Assembly (NCBI GenBank): GCA_002104985.1 | Contig: MCGO01000157.1 | Span: 1 to 64,000, forward strand | Direction of reading: 5' to 3' | Length of the DNA stretch: 64,000 nucleotides | Origin: Rhizoclosmatium globosum | Taxonomy: Eukaryota > Chytridiomycota > Chytridiomycetes > Chytridiales > Chytriomycetaceae | In this document: in pieces, positions 10,055-22,100 of the stretch | Numbering within the stretch: position 1 is the first letter of the stretch | How the letters are laid out: every line of letters starts with the position of its first letter | Made by a program: the position numbers and the translations under genes | The notes under the pieces: generated by a model | The model's input: the letters and a program-made list of their open reading frames with translations, nothing else | What the model was told of the DNA's origin: nothing | Database searches by the model: none

Positions 10055-10398
10055 TTGATGACTTATCATGGATAAGTCAACACTTCCTTGTCGGCCATAA
10101 ATTGAAACATTTCCAAGCCAACCAAATTCATTCTAAACAACTAAAACCAAATAGGACACGATGGGCCATCACAAGCGCGTTCCTTCTCCGATAATTTCTT
10201 ATCCTGTCTACCCTCCAACTCAACACCAACGACTTCCCGACAACCAAAACGGATCTTTACATCACAGTGAGCAACAATTGCCAGTGTATACGTCGCTGGT
10301 TTTGATAGACCTGCAGTAATTTCCTGAGAATAGCACTTTTGGCAAAGTCTTAAAACTTTACGTCGCAATCTCTGATGACTTAAAGATGATAAGTCAAC
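10055..10398. repeat. Two related palindromes 320 bases apart
   Basis: At 10055-10081 a near-perfect inverted repeat reads TTGATGACTTATC - ATG - GATAAGTCAA. At 10373-10398 a relative reads TGATGACTTA - AAGATGA - TAAGTCAAC. Each is self-complementary and both lie in the same orientation. They could be ends of a small non-autonomous element, or a duplicated protein-binding site. They lie just left of the Helitron. Confidence 0.4.
10161..10319 (+). CDS. Short ORF with YPVYPP and LPVY motifs, possibly a gene fragment
   Basis: 52 residues, MGHHKRVPSPIISYPVYPP..., ending EQQLPVYTSLVLIDLQ. The Pro/Tyr composition and the LPVY site resemble the local small membrane proteins, but there is no membrane helix or Cys module. 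A GTGAGC donor-like site at about 10267 suggests it may be a first exon whose partner was lost when the Helitron arrived. It could also be non-coding. Confidence 0.3.
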   Translation: MGHHKRVPSPIISYPVYPPTQHQRLPDNQNGSLHHSEQQLPVYTSLVLIDLQ

Positions 10399-10514
10399 AA
10401 ATAAATGAGTTCAATTCTTCCGGATTTGCACCCTTCATCAGAAAGTTTCAAGCCACCCTTCCAATGATTTCCAAAAAACCAATCTGCAAATGAGTACTCT
10501 CCTCCGTGCACGGC

Positions 10515-10566
10515 GTGGCGGGAAAAAACAAGTTTTTTGGCCAGCTCGGCACCCCCGGGGGCCAAA
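10515..10566. repeat. Strong hairpin cluster near the left end of the Helitron
   Basis: In 50 bases there are AAAAAAC-AA-GTTTTTT, TTGGCC...GGCCAA enclosing the perfect palindrome CCCCCGGGGG, and a nearby CGTGCACG. Nothing codes here. In the element's orientation (minus strand) this is the 3' side, where Helitrons carry a terminal hairpin before CTRR. I could not fix the exact terminus. Confidence 0.4.
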
Positions 10567-10773
10567 GGCGAACGTGGAAACGAATAAGGGTAAAAAATAA
10601 AAGAAAAAAAAATAACGAGATTTAGTGGAAGACAATGCGAAAGCAAATGTTCCCTTTTTTTCCGTCGCGCGAGAAAGCTTTACGATTGGAAGATACTTTT
10701 GATAAATGTTGACCTGTAAGGGATAAGTTGTATACATTTTGGTTATTTATTTATTTTTGTAATCCCTAGCAAA

Positions 10774-12497
10774 ATGAAACGCAAGACTGCGCAACGCATC
10801 GATGAGACACGTACCAGACGCGAGCGCAAAGTCGAAATCGCAAACGCTCGTATAGTTCTAATTGGTTTATTGGAGGATCTCGTGAATTCAAATGATGAGA
10901 GGACATTGGAACTTGTGCTGGAGTCACCACTTATTTTGCACGCATGGCTTCTATCGAAATTGCCAGACAAAGAGGTATAGTGGTTTGTTGACGTGATGCA
11001 GCCATGGGGATGTGAATTCTGATTAGGTTATCATATCCAGTTGAACGAGGAACTGACCCGTGAAGAGTTCCTGTCGCTTACAGGTGAAATCATCAAAACG
11101 CATTTTTTGACATGGAGGACGTATTGGTGGCCTGGCCAATACAAGGTGTCTCGTGAACCGCTTCAGTTTCCTCGACGACCTAAACACGTACAATTTCATT
11201 ATATGAAGCTGTTGTATTCAGAGAAGGAAGCAAAGGCTAAATTCGGCGGCAAATTCTTTGCGCATCGAAGTCATTACAAGTACGATGGTGAGAGTGCGCA
11301 GCAAATTGGAGATTTTGACTGAAATGGATGATGTTTAGATAATGGAGAACCATATCCCGTGAACACCAAGATGGAAAATGCTCGTGTCCCCTTATTTCTT
11401 GATGATTATCCAGAAATCAAGGAAGTTGATGTTTCGAAGGGACGGCACATCTTTTATGATATGGATGACAAGCGGTTTTTGGGATATGTGGAATGTGGTT
11501 TGATGAGCAATCAGTACGTTCAGATGGTCAATTCAATTCAAACATTTGAGTGCGATGTACGCGCGGGTGTTCGGAATCATAGTATGACAAAAGCACATGT
11601 CGTCACGGCCAAGATGGTAGCGAGTGGAGTGAAAGCATATGGGCCACGTGGAAATTGCTATCCAGGGATGAGCATGTACAAAACGTCAGCAAATGCATCA
11701 GTCAGCGAGCTTGTGCGACAACTTGTTGTGTATCCTCTTCTTGAAGTGGCAAAAGGTATTATTGTGGACGTTGAAAATGGTTATACAATGTTTCAGTACT
11801 TTAAAGGCGCTGGTAATGCAATAATCAACTCAATGGAGGAATCGGGGAAGTTGGAGGCTGCAGGATTGCAGAGCAAGGATATCAGTAAGTACTTATTTGT
11901 TCAGGTTATTATGATTGTGGAACACTTCAGTGATTACGCAACCACATATGCAGGTTTCGGAAATTTGATGCAAGTATTTACTACACACAACTATTGCAAT
12001 GCTGTAGGTCGATAGCCCGAATGGTTACATTATTGTTAACAGAGACGCTTTTATAGATGCATATTGATCCTGACCACAAGTATGATTCGCATTCGTATGG
12101 GATTGGATTCCAGACTGGTGGCGGAGCTCCCGTTGATGCGAGAGGTTGTGAAGAGCGATTTTTTTTCGTGTGTCCACAGCATGGGTTCTATTTCCGTATG
12201 CAATCTAATATGTATTGGGGATGGAACACATCCTTGTATCATGGCACGTCAGTGTTTCCTGAAGGTCTGCAGTCATCACAACGATATACGAGTGGGATTG
12301 GAGTGCAGGCAAAACTTGGACGAGAAGCGAGTAAAAGTTCGAGTGTAAGTCCGCTGAGTCAGTGTGTGGTTGATGCAATCATTGAGGATTTTAGTTTGTT
12401 GAAGATGCAGAGTCGGAAAGCTCAAGTGTTGGATGGAAATTCAAAAAGTGTTAGACAGTTTCGCAGTACAAAGGATGATTTTGGAAACAATGAATAA
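10774..12497 (+). CDS. 2OG-Fe(II) dioxygenase resembling the TET/JBP family, transposon-borne
   Basis: Four exons (10774-10974, 11041-11287, 11339-12003, 12057-12497) keep one frame for 517 residues. The N-terminus is basic and helical. The double-stranded beta-helix region lies at about 360-450: H373-I-D375 gives the HxD pair, followed by YGIGFQTGGGAPV, CPQHGFYF and YHGTSVF, where H433 would be the distal iron ligand. Arg residues downstream (about 442) could bind 2-oxoglutarate. TET/JBP enzymes hydroxylate thymine or methylcytosine in DNA, and fungal members are known on KDZ transposons. Here the gene sits inside a Helitron. Family placement is from motif layout only; an AlkB or prolyl-hydroxylase-like enzyme is the main alternative. 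Confidence 0.6.
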
Positions 12498-12503
12498 AAA
12501 AAG

Positions 12504-12887
12504 ATGCTTCAGGTGTTTCGTGAACATCCGGATGCAATACTTCCACAGTGTGTGTATCGCCATGGTGATCCTTCATATAGTTTACATTCTGTGGAATGTG
12601 TGGAAATCTCTCCTTTGGACTACGCGGAAGTCCCTTTGGGCTTATTTATTCACCTTCCAGCATCATGTTTTGCGCGTCTATATAGTACAGGACCCCTTAT
12701 CCTTATTAATAACAAGTTTGTTCGGAGTGATTTTACTTGTATGACAGTTCGATTGTTCAATCCTTGTGATAAAGCTATGATGGTGCACAAAGGGGACTGT
12801 GTTGCTCATCTAATAATCATGAAGATTCAACTGTATCCAGTAAAGGATATGAGGGCATGGATTCCACGCGTTCCAGGTCGTGGATAG
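12504..12887 (+). CDS. dUTPase-fold protein lacking the catalytic motif
   Basis: 127 residues. The stretch from GLFIHLPASCFARL through SDFTCMTVRLFNP to KGDCVAHLIIMKI follows the order of trimeric dUTPase motifs 2, 4 and the G-D-R-I-A-Q-L-I strand. The usual motif 3 (G-V-I-D-x-x-Y with the catalytic Asp and Tyr) is replaced by INNKFVRSDF, so catalysis on dUTP is doubtful. It starts two codons after the stop of the dioxygenase gene and in the same frame, so the two could be one protein broken by a single TAA, a read-through pair, or two adjacent genes. A dCTP-deaminase-like or structural dUTPase-fold role is also possible. Confidence 0.55.
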   Translation: MLQVFREHPDAILPQCVYRHGDPSYSLHSVECVEISPLDYAEVPLGLFIHLPASCFARLYSTGPLILINNKFVRSDFTCMTVRLFNPCDKAMMVHKGDCVAHLIIMKIQLYPVKDMRAWIPRVPGRG

Positions 12888-12987
12888 TGTGGTTTAGCGT
12901 TTGAGTCATTTTTATTTTATATTGGATTTATTATAGCTATTTTGAAAGATTACTAAGGAGAATGGAAAAACGAGTAAAAGAATTCAT

Positions 12988-14088
12988 TCATTCGAAAGAG
13001 TCTAAGAGGTTACTCTCATCTTCAGTAAATTGGCGTGCACGAGTTTCACTCAACTCTGTGGATGCAGCAGGTACAGATAAAGGCATGTCAGGAATCACTT
13101 CTTCAGGGTCTCTTGTTGCAAACAGATGAATGGTGACAGGGGAAAAGGTAAAGTTGGGATACAGTTGGGTAGCACCAGGAGTTCCATTCTTTGCACGTCC
13201 TTCACGAAGATAATAGTTTCTACTATGGGAGATTTCAAAGATACATTAACTGTGGATTCTGATTGTTGTCGCTTACATATGGAAAGTGACATCAATGCAG
13301 TCGCCTTCCTTCAGTTTACGAGTGACTGAACGTAGATCCAAATTTGGATAAGATCCATCTTCGATGGGAGCATCTGTGGCATTATAGATAGGAACGTTAT
13401 TGAAAGAAGAAAGTTGCAGAGCATCAGTTCCAAGTCGAGTTGGGATAAAATTGCTGTTTGCCAAAGGAGCAATTAGATGGACCCATTTGGCAAGATCCTT
13501 GCGTTCTTCAGATTCAGTAATAAATGAAACAGGGAGCACCCTGAGAGTGGTACGGGAGCTATCCATTTCAGAAGGGCAAAAGAATCCATTGTAATGGTGA
13601 ACCTCAAATTGTGAACGGAACAGAACCTTGTTTGCGCGTTCGGTTCCAATAGATTTGTTAAAGATACCAAATTGGTCAAAAGAGGAAGAGCGAAGTTTGT
13701 AAATGTTGAGACCAGTAGATGTAGAACCAAGATGATTGCGGAGTAAAAAACATCGTTCTTGACAATGTTCAGGTAGTGTTGCTATCACTGTACTCTCAAG
13801 ACGATGATCCCACTTCATAGTTTCAAATGTCCGAATTGATGCAGATCGTGGGATTTGTGGGGGGCTGGGAGTTGGCATGGAGTTGATTTTTGTTTGTTCT
13901 GTAGCTGCCTTCTTTGTTGCAGGAGTTGCTGAGGATTTGTTTGGAGTAGATGGAATTTGACGTTTAGTTCCACGGATTGGGGGTTCAGACATGGTATGGA
14001 AGAAAGTTTTTATGGGAAGCATAGTTGGTGGAATGCATCCTTTTTCTGGAAGTCTCGGGTGTTTTTGGGGTTTGGCCTTTTTTTCCAT
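12988..14088 (-). CDS. Helitron-associated protein, possible single-strand binding protein
   Basis: Two exons, 14088-13277 and 13222-12988, joined by a 54-base intron with GTAAGC donor, give 348 residues; MSEPPIRG at 13992 is an alternative start. A Ser/Thr/Pro-rich basic N-terminal 85 residues precedes a beta-rich part (LFRSQFEVHHYNGFF, LKEGDCIDVTFHI, NFTFSPVTIHLFA) and an acidic C-terminus (FTEDESNLLDSFE). Basic linker, beta-barrel-like core and acidic tail recall single-stranded-DNA-binding proteins, and Helitrons of plants and animals can encode RPA-like proteins. I see no diagnostic OB-fold motif, so this is a suggestion. Divergent from the 14141 gene, with start codons 52 bases apart. 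Confidence 0.5.
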
Positions 14089-14140
14089 TTTTTTCCTGAG
14101 GGTATTTCTTCACACAATGTTCCAAAATTAGGGAGAAAAA

Positions 14141-14812
14141 ATGGAATACTACAAGAATGCACAAACCCGATTGGACTCAACACAATTTGTTAGTTCAGAA
14201 CAAGTCAAGTTTTCATATTTGGTACATTGTGCATTATGGTTAGATTATATCGGACTTGGTCATAAGGCAAAAGAACGAAGTTGTAATGATGAATTTCAGT
14301 ATGCTCAAGCGCGTAGTGGAGTCAGTGCAGCCACTTATAGTGAGCTGGTTGGAATGGTCCTCAAAATGTTCCAGCATGAAACTCTGTGGATAACAAGTTT
14401 TAATGGATCAAATTATGAAGAGATGTCAAAACAATTCATAGTGTTATGGAATGGGTGGTCTCAAGGTGAAGCACCAGTATTGACAGTGTGCCGTGAAATG
14501 CTCAACATACTAGAGAGTGCTGTGAAAGAAGGAAAATCAGTGAGTGAGATCCAACAAGTGTATCAAGAAGCACGGAAAAAGCGTAAAAAGCAAGTGGAGG
14601 AGTCACATGCGCGAAAGTCCTCCAGAACACGTCTATCATTGTTCCAAACTCTATTGGCTAAATTTGATTGTTTGGAGGGGATAGCTGATGTATCTGAATT
14701 TTTTGAGTGGGTTGGAGAAAGTGGGAAACTGAAAGAATTGACAGTATTATACTTGAAGTCACTTGACGAGGACATTCATGAAAGTGAAGATGAGGATGCA
14801 GAGGAACATTAG
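14141..14812 (+). CDS. Helitron-associated protein of unknown function
   Basis: 223 residues in one exon with a clean ATG. Mostly helical; Trp/Phe-rich first half (CALWLDYIGL, QHETLWITSF, VLWNGWSQ), a basic helix at about 143-163 (YQEARKKRKKQVEE) and an acidic C-terminus (SLDEDIHESEDEDAEEH). No recognised domain. Its position between the two transcription units of the transposon and its head-to-head arrangement with the 12988-14088 gene suggest a role in transposition or host interaction. That is inference only. Confidence 0.6.
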   Translation: MEYYKNAQTRLDSTQFVSSEQVKFSYLVHCALWLDYIGLGHKAKERSCNDEFQYAQARSGVSAATYSELVGMVLKMFQHETLWITSFNGSNYEEMSKQFIVLWNGWSQGEAPVLTVCREMLNILESAVKEGKSVSEIQQVYQEARKKRKKQVEESHARKSSRTRLSLFQTLLAKFDCLEGIADVSEFFEWVGESGKLKELTVLYLKSLDEDIHESEDEDAEEH

Positions 14813-14861
14813 GCTAATTTATTAAAAATGAGGAAAGGAATTTTATTATGTAAAACAATTT

Positions 14862-17800
14862 TCAAGCAGTGGTAGCAGTTTGAGGGAGAAAAGGAGAGAA
14901 CCCCCGTTCAACAAGGTGTTCGGGTACATTGGAGGAATAGCGTCGACGGCGTTGAGCATATGTTAATGGGGGATCATTGTTGATTGTCCAGGGATGAGTT
15001 TTAATTGATAGTCGTATAAGGCGGTCATCCTCATCAAGAATGAATTTGTCAGGTTTGCATGAATCAAATTCAGCGTCAGAGACAGGTGATAATAACATCA
15101 AACTTTCAAGTTCTTTAACGCGAGAAATGAGGACGTAAAAACCAGGACCATCCAACTTTGTTTGATGATGCAACCGTGGAAACTGTGTCTTCAGTGCTGT
15201 GAATGGAGCAAGTATAAGACGTTGTAGTGTACATCCTTGCACCTTTGGAACAAAATGTCAGACAGAATTTAGTCAAGTGTGTCAAAGTTTTACCTTGTAA
15301 TCAGTCAGTGAAAATGCAGGGGAAAAACCAACTTGTGTAATGCGAAATTGAATCTTGTGTTGAACACCTCCAAGATACTGTGGGTCACAAGTCAAGGATT
15401 CTGGGAGAATAGGGAATATTCCTGGCCCAAAGCCGACATTATGTAGAGTAGAACCAGTATCCACACATATGTATTCTGGAAGCTCACTTGGTAGGAGAAA
15501 GATAGAGCCATCAAGGCGTGTAAAGTCAGAGAAGGTTGTTCTTGCATTCCAGTGGATTGAGTGAACTGAACCAACAGTTCCATTGGCCAAACCTGCAGCA
15601 ACACATGTGTTTGAAGAGAGGCATACTGGCATACCCACAAATACGTCAAGGAGTGGACAAAGACGTTTACACTTTTCATCACCAAGCAAGTATATAGAAC
15701 GCAGCATATCAGGAGAAAGAGGAATTGATACACTGTCCCGATTACGGGGTTTCACGGAAGCTAGTTTAGCAACAAGGCGAAATGTAGGGTTCCTTGTAGA
15801 AGAACGTAGAGAAGATCTGGCTGCAATAAATGCATCATTGAATGCACGACGGACAGGATTGGATCTAGTTCCAATGAGAGCGGGAACAGCATCTGAGTTG
15901 AAGTTTGCCCATTTTGTTGGGTTTTGTACTTGGTTATTTAATGCAGCTCTGAATTCTGGTGAATACAGTCCAACCCGAGCATTTCCCAAGTGCCAGCCAT
16001 AGAGAGGATCTGTTGCAAATCGCATAGATTCAGTTAAGTAGAAACAAGATGTGAATGACCTGTATAGATCATATGCAATTTTGCGCATTTCATAATTGTT
16101 GTCTTGCTTTTGAGGCTCCACAAAGAGGAATTGGTCTTTGACTGGTTTTTTTTGGCAGACATCCCCCAACATCATAACCGATAATCCTCCAAATGATGTG
16201 GATAATGGATCATGTACATTCTTCAAAGTGTTGACAGCCTTGTTAATTTTGAACAATAATTCCTGTCCGCACATGTAAACTTCATCAATAACTAAGAGTT
16301 CAACATGTTCAAAACGCTTGTGATCTTCAGGGAGGAACTTCATGTTCTGACGCAATTTTCCTATGCGGTGAAGTGTCTCACCCTCAATTCCTGTAGCAGC
16401 AATACCAGATGGGGCCACCTTTTTGATTGCACTTGGTTGATTATACAAACGTGCAAGTTCGACAAGAGCTGCAACAATCCGCGATTTTCCAACACCACCA
16501 CCACCAGAAACAATAGAGCGAGGTGGTTTGATTACAGAATCAGGATTGCAGAATCGGTGCACTAGATAGACAGCAAATTCACTGAAGACAGCATGTTGTT
16601 TTCTGTTGAGTCCAAATTTCCGAGAAACCTCTAACACAGAAGGGAAAGGTGAAAGTATCTTTTCCTGATCTGCTACTGTGGCAGGACTGAATGTTTCTGG
16701 AATATTTGTTGCTGAATCTGCAGTTGCAGCATTATTGAGGAATGTAGCAGAGGCTGTTCTGGGTTGGTCAGAATATTGCATAGAAGTAGCAGCTCCATCA
16801 TATGTTGTGCTTGGAGTGGATAGTTTCTCTGGAATTGAGCCTGTATAGTTTTTGTACAAAGTTTTAATGGTGTTTGTAGTAGTGGAAGCAGTAGCCTTGG
16901 AGCGAGAATAGATAGCATCAGAATTCAGTACATTTAGAGGTAATGTATTCAGTTGAAGGAACTGCGAGACAGTTTGCAGAGCAGGAGAAGCAATATTGTA
17001 ATCAAGGTTGCAATACAGATGCATCCAGACACCATCTTGTTCATCAATGTCTTCATAATCAAACTGGTCTTCATTGTCACAATGAGGGCGAGAGTCAGAT
17101 TCTGCGGCATAGAGAGGATCTGTAGTTTCTCCAGGTCTCCCATTTTCAAACTGGTCTTCATATAATTCATCAGGACCAGTCAGATCATCAGCATCCATGT
17201 TTCTGTGCTCCCTCTTCTTGGCTGCCTTTTCTTTGGCAAAAATCTGAACAAGACAAGAAAAAAAATTGGTCAAAAAGGATAAAATGTTTAAATGTTACTC
17301 ACTTTTGCGGCATGGTAATTATCAATATTTTCTAAAAACTGGTGGTCATTGCGACTTCGATGGGGAAACCATGCTTCATAGAATGGGATTGCAGACTTGG
17401 TGTCTGGGCAAAGGAAGCTTGCTATATCCCGCCAAGGATAGAGAATAAGCAGAATAGATCTGCATCGACGCTCTTTCATTTTGATGTCAGATGTGGATGT
17501 TGGAGGAATTCGAGGGCCAATCAGGTTTGGTACCACAGGGGAACTGCGACGACGAAGGTAGTGTGTTGAATACTGTGGATGTGTTGATTTAAAGCGCATG
17601 AGATGAGAATCTGGGAGAGTTTCCTGAGTGAGAGTTGGATGGTTGATGGTTGGTTTCCAACATGTTTCTGAATGTGCGTACAGTGAAACCTCCACCTGCT
17701 CATCAATTACACCTCCTGAATGAGTGCTAAGAGCTTCTTCAACTTCATGGACAGTGTCATCAGGGGGATATGTTTCAGCTGGATGTTGTGAATCAGAATC

Positions 17801-20800
17801 AGAATCTGATTCACTCTCAGAAGTAGAATCAGACTGTTCTTCCTCACAGAATGATCTGTTACAGGAAAGTGAGTTATTTTTTCACATACTTTCATATTCT
17901 ACATACCGTTTTTTGGTAGGCATGATAACCTTCTCATACCATCGATGATAAAGTTGTAGAGAACAACTGTCCAATTCAGGAGGTCGATGTATATAATCTG
18001 AGAAAGAATGGGATATTCCAAATAGTCGTGTGGAGGGATCAAAGGAAAGACTCATATCAATTGGACGTGAATCATCGAAAATGTCTAATCCTTGACATAA
18101 CAATAGTGGTGAGAATCCAGAACTAAAGTGTCCTGACGTATTTGTTTGAAGAAATAAGGCTGCGAGAGACGAAGATATCTCCATAACATTTGACTCCATT
18201 GAAAGTAATGACATGAGACGCTTTAGACCTCTTTGATAAGGTTCTAAGTTGGGATCTTCAGAAGCCATACGTTTTTGAAAGCGAGTAGCAATAGCAGAGA
18301 GAGCAGTTGCTTGAATACTGAGAGATGATTTGGTAGCATACTTTGTTGCATACATGGCTGCATCTGGTCCATCACCCATTTGCAGAAATCGGTAGTCATG
18401 GTTGCCAGGAATACAAGAAAACCACACATCTGACAAAGAATTTAGATAATTGCAACCAAGGTCCGATTGGAAACGGTATTTCCCCTCAGCATCAAAACCA
18501 GTAGATCCCATATATTGATGTGGAATTCTATATCGGCAAACATCTCCCTTCTTGAAGCATGATTTGGCATGGTAATGATGATGTTCCTGGATGTGAGCCA
18601 AAAAGATGGATTTCTGGATTGCAGCTAGTACTGGTTGATGACTGAAAGGTGCAAGAATAGTTCCTAGGTTCAGAACGTAACCGTCCTCCATCAAAGGAAT
18701 TGCAGTTGGTGTTTCTTCACTGACATCATGTTTTGCAAGGTCCAATGAAGTGCGAAGTAGTTCACTGCTTGAATAACGCTGCGAACAACGGACACACACT
18801 GCAAGCTTTGGCTGGGGAAGAGTTCTTGAGCGACGGTACATCAGTTTTGGACTCAATTGAACAGGAATCAGGGTTCCTTTACCACATCCACTTGTGCGGC
18901 ACTGTTGTTCATAGCCAGGTACACTGAATATTGGGTATTGTGTACAAACAATAGATTGCAGATATTCTGAGTATTTTTCTTGCCAGTTTGAGTCCTGCAT
19001 GCGCTCATTCCATTCATATTCACTGCGAGGAGCTCCAGCTATCCAGGCAACACCATGCGTATGAATGGTTCCTAATGATGATTATATGTTAATAATGATA
19101 TTAGAAATAGGGTGTGTGTGCCTGGATGGATTATCATTTTCTGGGTATGATTGCCTTTTAAATGTGATTATCCACCTGGTGGTTGATAAATGTCACACTA
19201 AAAGAGGGTCTATAGCCAATGAATCAACATTCGAAAGAATGGATTATCAGCACAAGAGCCGTCTGCAAAGAATGCCACAGATGATGGGGAACACATTGAC
19301 AGAGTAATAAATGAGAGAAAAAGAAACCCACCACCTTCCTGACATTCAATAAAATGTGCTAATGAAGTCAGATGACCAAAGGCACCTCCCTTTTTAAATG
19401 ATCGACCAAGAGACATGTCAAATCCCAACACCTGAGATACAAAGAGGTCCAATACAACCAAAAATGTTTCAGCTGAAACAACTGGGTTGTTTAGAACAAC
19501 TTTAAGCATGGCTCGATCAGATGGAATATGCATGGGACGAATATCCTCAAATTGTATATTAGAGGGCATCAGTTCATGTGCATAGAATGCCAGCAATGCA
19601 GAACCTGTGTCGCTGGGAGTTAAGGTCCAAAACAGATTTGGGACGCCTCGATCAAATTGCATAGATTCGAGTTTGACACGATTTTTTGCACGTTCTGCAT
19701 TGGAACCAGGAATTTGAGAGATACCAGCAGAACGAACAGTTGAGATGAGTCGCGAAACTCGTAAGGCTTGTGGGTTTGGGGTTGGCATGGCGTCAAAAAG
19801 ATCATTCGATTTTGCACAAGCCATTTCCCATTCATAAAATTCCTTCACGTCCTGTGCGCTCAGCTGAGCAGCATCTAAGGCAATGGATGGTTTTGATTTA
19901 CACTTGAGATGAAGGGACGATAGAGCATTGGACATTGATACTTTGTCATGCGCATAGAGCACAAAATCTGGGTCCTTGCGAAATTGTAATGCCCCAAGAG
20001 ATAAGTAATGAAGGATGAGTCTATTCGGAGAGTTTAGAAAACATGTGGAAGCTAGAGAATTTAACTCACGCCTTCAAAGAATAGCGATGTTTTCGACGAA
20101 GTTCTCCAGGTCCTCCATGTCCGAAAGGAAAATGTTGAACATAGCTCATTGTCATTTCATCTTTTGTTTTGGCAATATGACCAGAATGTTTGATAACCAG
20201 AGTTCCACGCGGGGATGCATTTATGGATGCAGAAAAGAGTTTGTTTGTTGTTGACGGTGGCAGATTATTAGAGGAAACAATAGTTGAATTAAAAGGCGTG
20301 CAGGTTGGAAGTGTTTGTGCGAGTGTATGAATCTGATGGTGGTACATAAGCAAGTGATATTGACATCATCGATATTTACCTGAACATCATTTGTTGAGGC
20401 AGTTACAGCAGTGTCAAGGGTTGCTTCTAATCGCTGTAGTGCAGTCGGTGGCTCCAAATTGACAAGTCCGCTTGCGTACTGAAAAACTTCGACACCATTT
20501 TCCGAGGTATATTGAAATTCTGGTTGGCGCACTGAGGCTATATTGCGATCCAGTGTTTGAAGTAATCGTTGAACATGCCGGTAGCCTTGAGCATCAAGTG
20601 TTTCATTATCCAACATCTCAATTCCACCTTCTCGTTGAATATTAAGTAATGCACTGCAATTAAACGTGAGACCACGTGCAAACTGGTTATTGCGCAACAT
20701 AAAGTCGCAAGCCATACGTATCTTGGATATATCTTGAACGTACGACTGCTTTGCGGCAATTTCCTCATCTTTTTCAAAAGGACCGGCAAGAATAGCACGA

Positions 20801-22100
20801 TAATTTCCAGTCAAAGATGTTGGGAGACATTCAGCTGCAGTCCTCAACGAGCAATCCCAAGACATGAAATGGGAGGTAATGGCTTTGTTCTTCCCCCCCT
20901 TGAGGATAACAATTTTGGCCCGTGTTTGACAAAGAGTGACTGTTTGAAGTTCAAAGGTGGAAAGGGCGTCCATAACAGTAGAACGACCAATAAGGAAGTA
21001 GTCGGCGATGGCAAACTTTGTTGGATAGTAGACTGTAGTTTCATTGAACTTGCGGGAAAGTTTTACGATCTTTGACCATGTTGCTGAATGAATCCACACA
21101 CGGTCGACGTCAATATCGTTTCCTTTTACAAAAGCAGTTCGATCCAAAGCCATTCCAAATAATGAGGGATGGCTATCAGAAAGATCATAGAAGGAAACCA
21201 ATAATGGATTGAGACCAGTTGGAACAGCGTACATTTTGCGCATAAGAGACAACGGCAAGTCACTGACAGGGATGGAAATAAGATCACGAACGCGGAACAA
21301 GGAACCTGATATCAAACAGGATTGGTACGCCATGTTGTTGTGGGACAGATGGCGACGAAAGCCAGCAACAATTTCAGTTTTACGTTCAGGTGTTATCGGT
21401 TTCAAGAATCCTTCCCGTTCAAGCAATGCAATGACATCTGGGGCAAGGTACTGCGATTCAATTTCTTCCAATTTGGACTGTTTCCTGCGTAGACGTTGCT
21501 GCTTCTCCGCTTCGCTGCTATAGTTTTGAGTTAATATTTGTGGTGGATGAATATGTCCGAACCTTTGAAGCCTAGACTCTTCCGATTCAGCCGCCCGCCG
21601 TTCGAAGGTGGCAATACGTCTACGCACAAGGAGAGCAGTGCGCTCGTTTTCCGTTTGACGAGCACGGTAATTTTGCGCAGAGATTGCATTTGCTGTCCGT
21701 CTGATTTGGACTTGGTGAGACAACGTTCAACAGTTAATAATATAAGCACATACTGCTCAACTAAAGTGCGTCGACGTGGTGCTGTCTGTGGAAGTGGGGG
21801 TATTCCAGCCGCAGTTGAAGGGTGAACGGAGCAGTGCGGGAAAACAGACGAGAAACGAGGAAGAGAGTCATTGTCGGGATATGGAAACACGTTGCACGAC
21901 GCGAGAGCTATATTTGTATTGAGGAGTCCAACGACGGGGTCAGCTTGAAGAAGTAGAGTGGCCGGGAATGGTAATATTGGAATATCTTGTCGGCGAGGGC
22001 AAACAAGTGAGCCGCGTATGTGGCCGTAATCCCAGCAAGCTGTACAGAAGTGCATATGATTTCGAAACTGCAGAAATGGAGTTTGTGAGGACGGGGGCAT
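14862..22100 (-). CDS. Helitron Rep/helicase protein
   Basis: At least eight exons; those I can join in frame are 21723-20380, 20332-20070, 20020-19332, 19071-17907, 17855-17303, 17243-15294 and 15242-14862. A 5' exon with HFCTAC...VC Cys pattern (21757-22100) precedes them, but its join is one base out. Order: DUF6570-like N-terminal region; Helitron-like N domain (QHFPFGHGGPGELRR, LFWTLTPSD); HUH motif in TIHTHGVAW near 19045-19066; CHxH-like cluster (HYHAKSCFKKGDVCRY); YATKYATK with two tyrosines four apart near 18331-18356; then PIF1 helicase with Walker A GGGGVGKS near 16500, VIDEVYM, and VQGCTLQRL...VLISRV. The Rep nicks and joins DNA during rolling-circle transposition. Catalytic residues look intact. 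Confidence 0.8.

Noticed and set aside
11885..11930. Intron with GTAAGT donor inside the dioxygenase gene
   Set aside because: Removing it shifts the frame, while the unspliced frame runs straight on into the conserved iron-binding exon.
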